From Phycisphaeraceae bacterium (GTDB taxonomy: Bacteria; Planctomycetota; Phycisphaerae; Phycisphaerales; Phycisphaeraceae): a stretch of 5,317 nt of DNA. The stretch is from assembly GCA_029260695.1 (NCBI GenBank), contig JAJDCT010000271.1, positions 1 through 5,317 of the forward strand, given 5' to 3'. A program made the position numbers and the translations under genes. The notes beneath the pieces are model-generated. The model worked only from the letters and a program-made list of their open reading frames with translations. It had not been told where the DNA came from and searched no databases. Positions 4,254-5,317 of the stretch are shown one piece after another. How positions within the stretch are numbered: the first letter of the stretch is position 1; every line of letters begins with the position of its first letter.

Positions 4254-5317
4254 ATGGCGAAGGCTGTATTCGAGCGTACCAAGCCCCACGTAAACGTTGG
4301 CACAATCGGCCACGTTGACCATGGCAAAACAACCCTGACCGCGGCCATCACTGCCGTTCAAGCCGCCAAGGGGCTTGCTACACATAAGCCCTACGACGAG
4401 GTCGCCAAGGCGTCTGAATCGGATGGCCGTCGTGACGCGACCAAGATAATGACGATCGCCACCTCGCACGTCGAGTACGAAACAGAAAACCGGCACTACG
4501 CCCACGTCGACTGCCCGGGCCACGCCGACTTCGTCAAGAACATGATCACCGGTGCCGCCCAGATGGACGGCGCGATCCTGGTTGTGTCGGCCGCCGACGG
4601 CCCGATGCCCCAGACCCGCGAGCACGTCCTGCTCGCCCGCCAGGTAAACGTGCCCAAGCTCGTGGTCTTCCTGAATAAGATCGACCTCGTCGACGACCCC
4701 GAGCTCCTTGAGCTGGTCGAGCTTGAGGTCCAGGAGCTGCTGGCCAAGTACGACTTCGAAGACGATACCCCGATCATCAAGGGCGCTTCGTTCCCCGCTC
4801 TTGAGAACCCGGGCGATCCCGAGAAGGCGAAGTGCATCCAGGAGCTGATGGACGCCATCGACACCTGGATCCCCGAGCCCGAGCGTGAGATGGACAAGCC
4901 GTTCCTGCTGTCGATCGAAGACGTCTTCTCGATCAAGGGCCGCGGCACCGTCGCCACCGGTCGTATCGAGCGTGGCGTGGTCAAGGTCGGCGACGCCGTC
5001 GAGATCGTCGGGTTCACCGACACCCAGAAGACCACCGTCACCGGCGTCGAGATGTTCACCAAGACCCTCGATGAGGGCATCGCCGGCGACAACGTCGGTT
5101 GCCTCCTGCGTGGTGTCGAGAAGGACAACATCGAGCGTGGCCAGGTCCTCGCCAAGCCCGGGTCCATCACACCCCACACCAAGTTCGAGGGTGAGATTTA
5201 CGTCCTGACCAAGGAAGAGGGCGGGCGTCACACCCCGTTCTTCGCCGGCTACAAGCCCCAGTTCTACTTCCGCACCACCGACGTGACCGGTGCGATCGAG
5301 CTGACCGGCGGCGCAGA
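4254..5317 (+). CDS. tuf: Elongation factor Tu, C-terminus cut by the window edge
   Basis: EF-Tu carries aminoacyl-tRNA to the ribosomal A site as a GTP complex. The N-terminus [27 protein letters not shown] (read as [15 protein letters not shown], then G1 at GHVDHGKT, 19-26) is diagnostic. G3 is DCPGH (86-90), G4 is NKID (141-144), and G5 lies in KGASFPALE. Domain 2 holds [19 protein letters not shown], and domain 3 begins before [25 protein letters not shown] (GGRH near residue 323). The window holds 354 complete codons of a protein of about 400, so roughly the last 45 residues lie to the right. Switch I is unusual: where EF-Tu normally has RGITINTSHVEY, this one has [12 protein letters not shown] (64-75). 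The Mg-binding threonine (T67) is kept, but the R-G-I before it is changed. A short insertion, NPGDPEKAK, lies before [10 protein letters not shown]. Both, as I recall, are seen in planctomycete EF-Tu. It follows tRNA-Thr and was probably once part of a tRNA-tuf-tRNA-secE-type locus. Confidence 0.98.
   Translation, partial: MAKAVFERTKPHVNVGTIGHVDHGKTTLTAAITAVQAAKGLATHKPYDEVAKASESDGRRDATKIMTIATSHVEYETENRHYAHVDCPGHADFVKNMITGAAQMDGAILVVSAADGPMPQTREHVLLARQVNVPKLVVFLNKIDLVDDPELLELVELEVQELLAKYDFEDDTPIIKGASFPALENPGDPEKAKCIQELMDAIDTWIPEPEREMDKPFLLSIEDVFSIKGRGTVATGRIERGVVKVGDAVEIVGFTDTQKTTVTGVEMFTKTLDEGIAGDNVGCLLRGVEKDNIERGQVLAKPGSITPHTKFEGEIYVLTKEEGGRHTPFFAGYKPQFYFRTTDVTGAIELTGGA

Noticed and set aside
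4194..5231. 345-codon open frame antisense to tuf
   Set aside because: Long antisense frames are expected over highly codon-biased tuf. The translation is leucine/aspartate/glycine-rich low-information sequence and no ribosome binding site is seen.

Overview
The window looks like a piece of a planctomycete chromosome, probably from the Phycisphaerae side of the phylum. The evidence is the EF-Tu sequence, whose switch I reads [12 protein letters not shown] where nearly all bacteria have RGITINTSHVEY. From memory, planctomycete EF-Tu shows this kind of change and also the [16 protein letters not shown] insertion seen here. GC-rich coding DNA and a CsrA gene fit but do not prove the assignment.

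Layout, left to right. Positions 1-135 (minus) hold the first 45 codons of an exported protein that runs off the left edge. Positions 136-451 are an intergenic spacer dominated by a nested inverted-repeat element (about 241-377) of the kind dispersed between genes. Positions 452-1399 (plus) encode a methylthioadenosine phosphorylase of methionine/purine salvage, with an unusual glycine-rich insertion encoded by runs of G. A strong hairpin (1405-1430) follows it. Positions 1468-2016 (plus) encode an unrecognised 182-residue exported protein. It converges on a minus-strand cluster of three genes: an Nfu-type Fe-S scaffold (3189-3452), the RNA-binding regulator CsrA (2851-3084) and a class I SAM-dependent methyltransferase (2024-2806).

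Positions 3456-4035 are a 580-bp regulatory region between this minus-strand cluster and a plus-strand translation locus. The translation locus consists of tRNA-Thr(GGT) at 4036-4107 and tuf from 4254 to the right edge (354 complete codons, C-terminus missing). Candidate promoters face both ways: one towards nfu-csrA and two in tandem towards tRNA-tuf.

The most interesting structure is in the leader of the nfu-csrA cluster. A four-copy 12-bp tandem repeat (3491-3538) would, as RNA, form alternative hairpins. Each has a GGGCCC-type stem and a loop containing GGAU, and a further GGA lies in the nfu ribosome binding site. This is the shape of a CsrA binding site, in the leader of a transcript that appears to encode CsrA, so feedback control is a reasonable hypothesis. 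The same repeat also encodes a short in-frame leader ORF (MGPWMGPWMAPR...) whose stop codon overlaps the nfu start. Both readings are inference from sequence alone.
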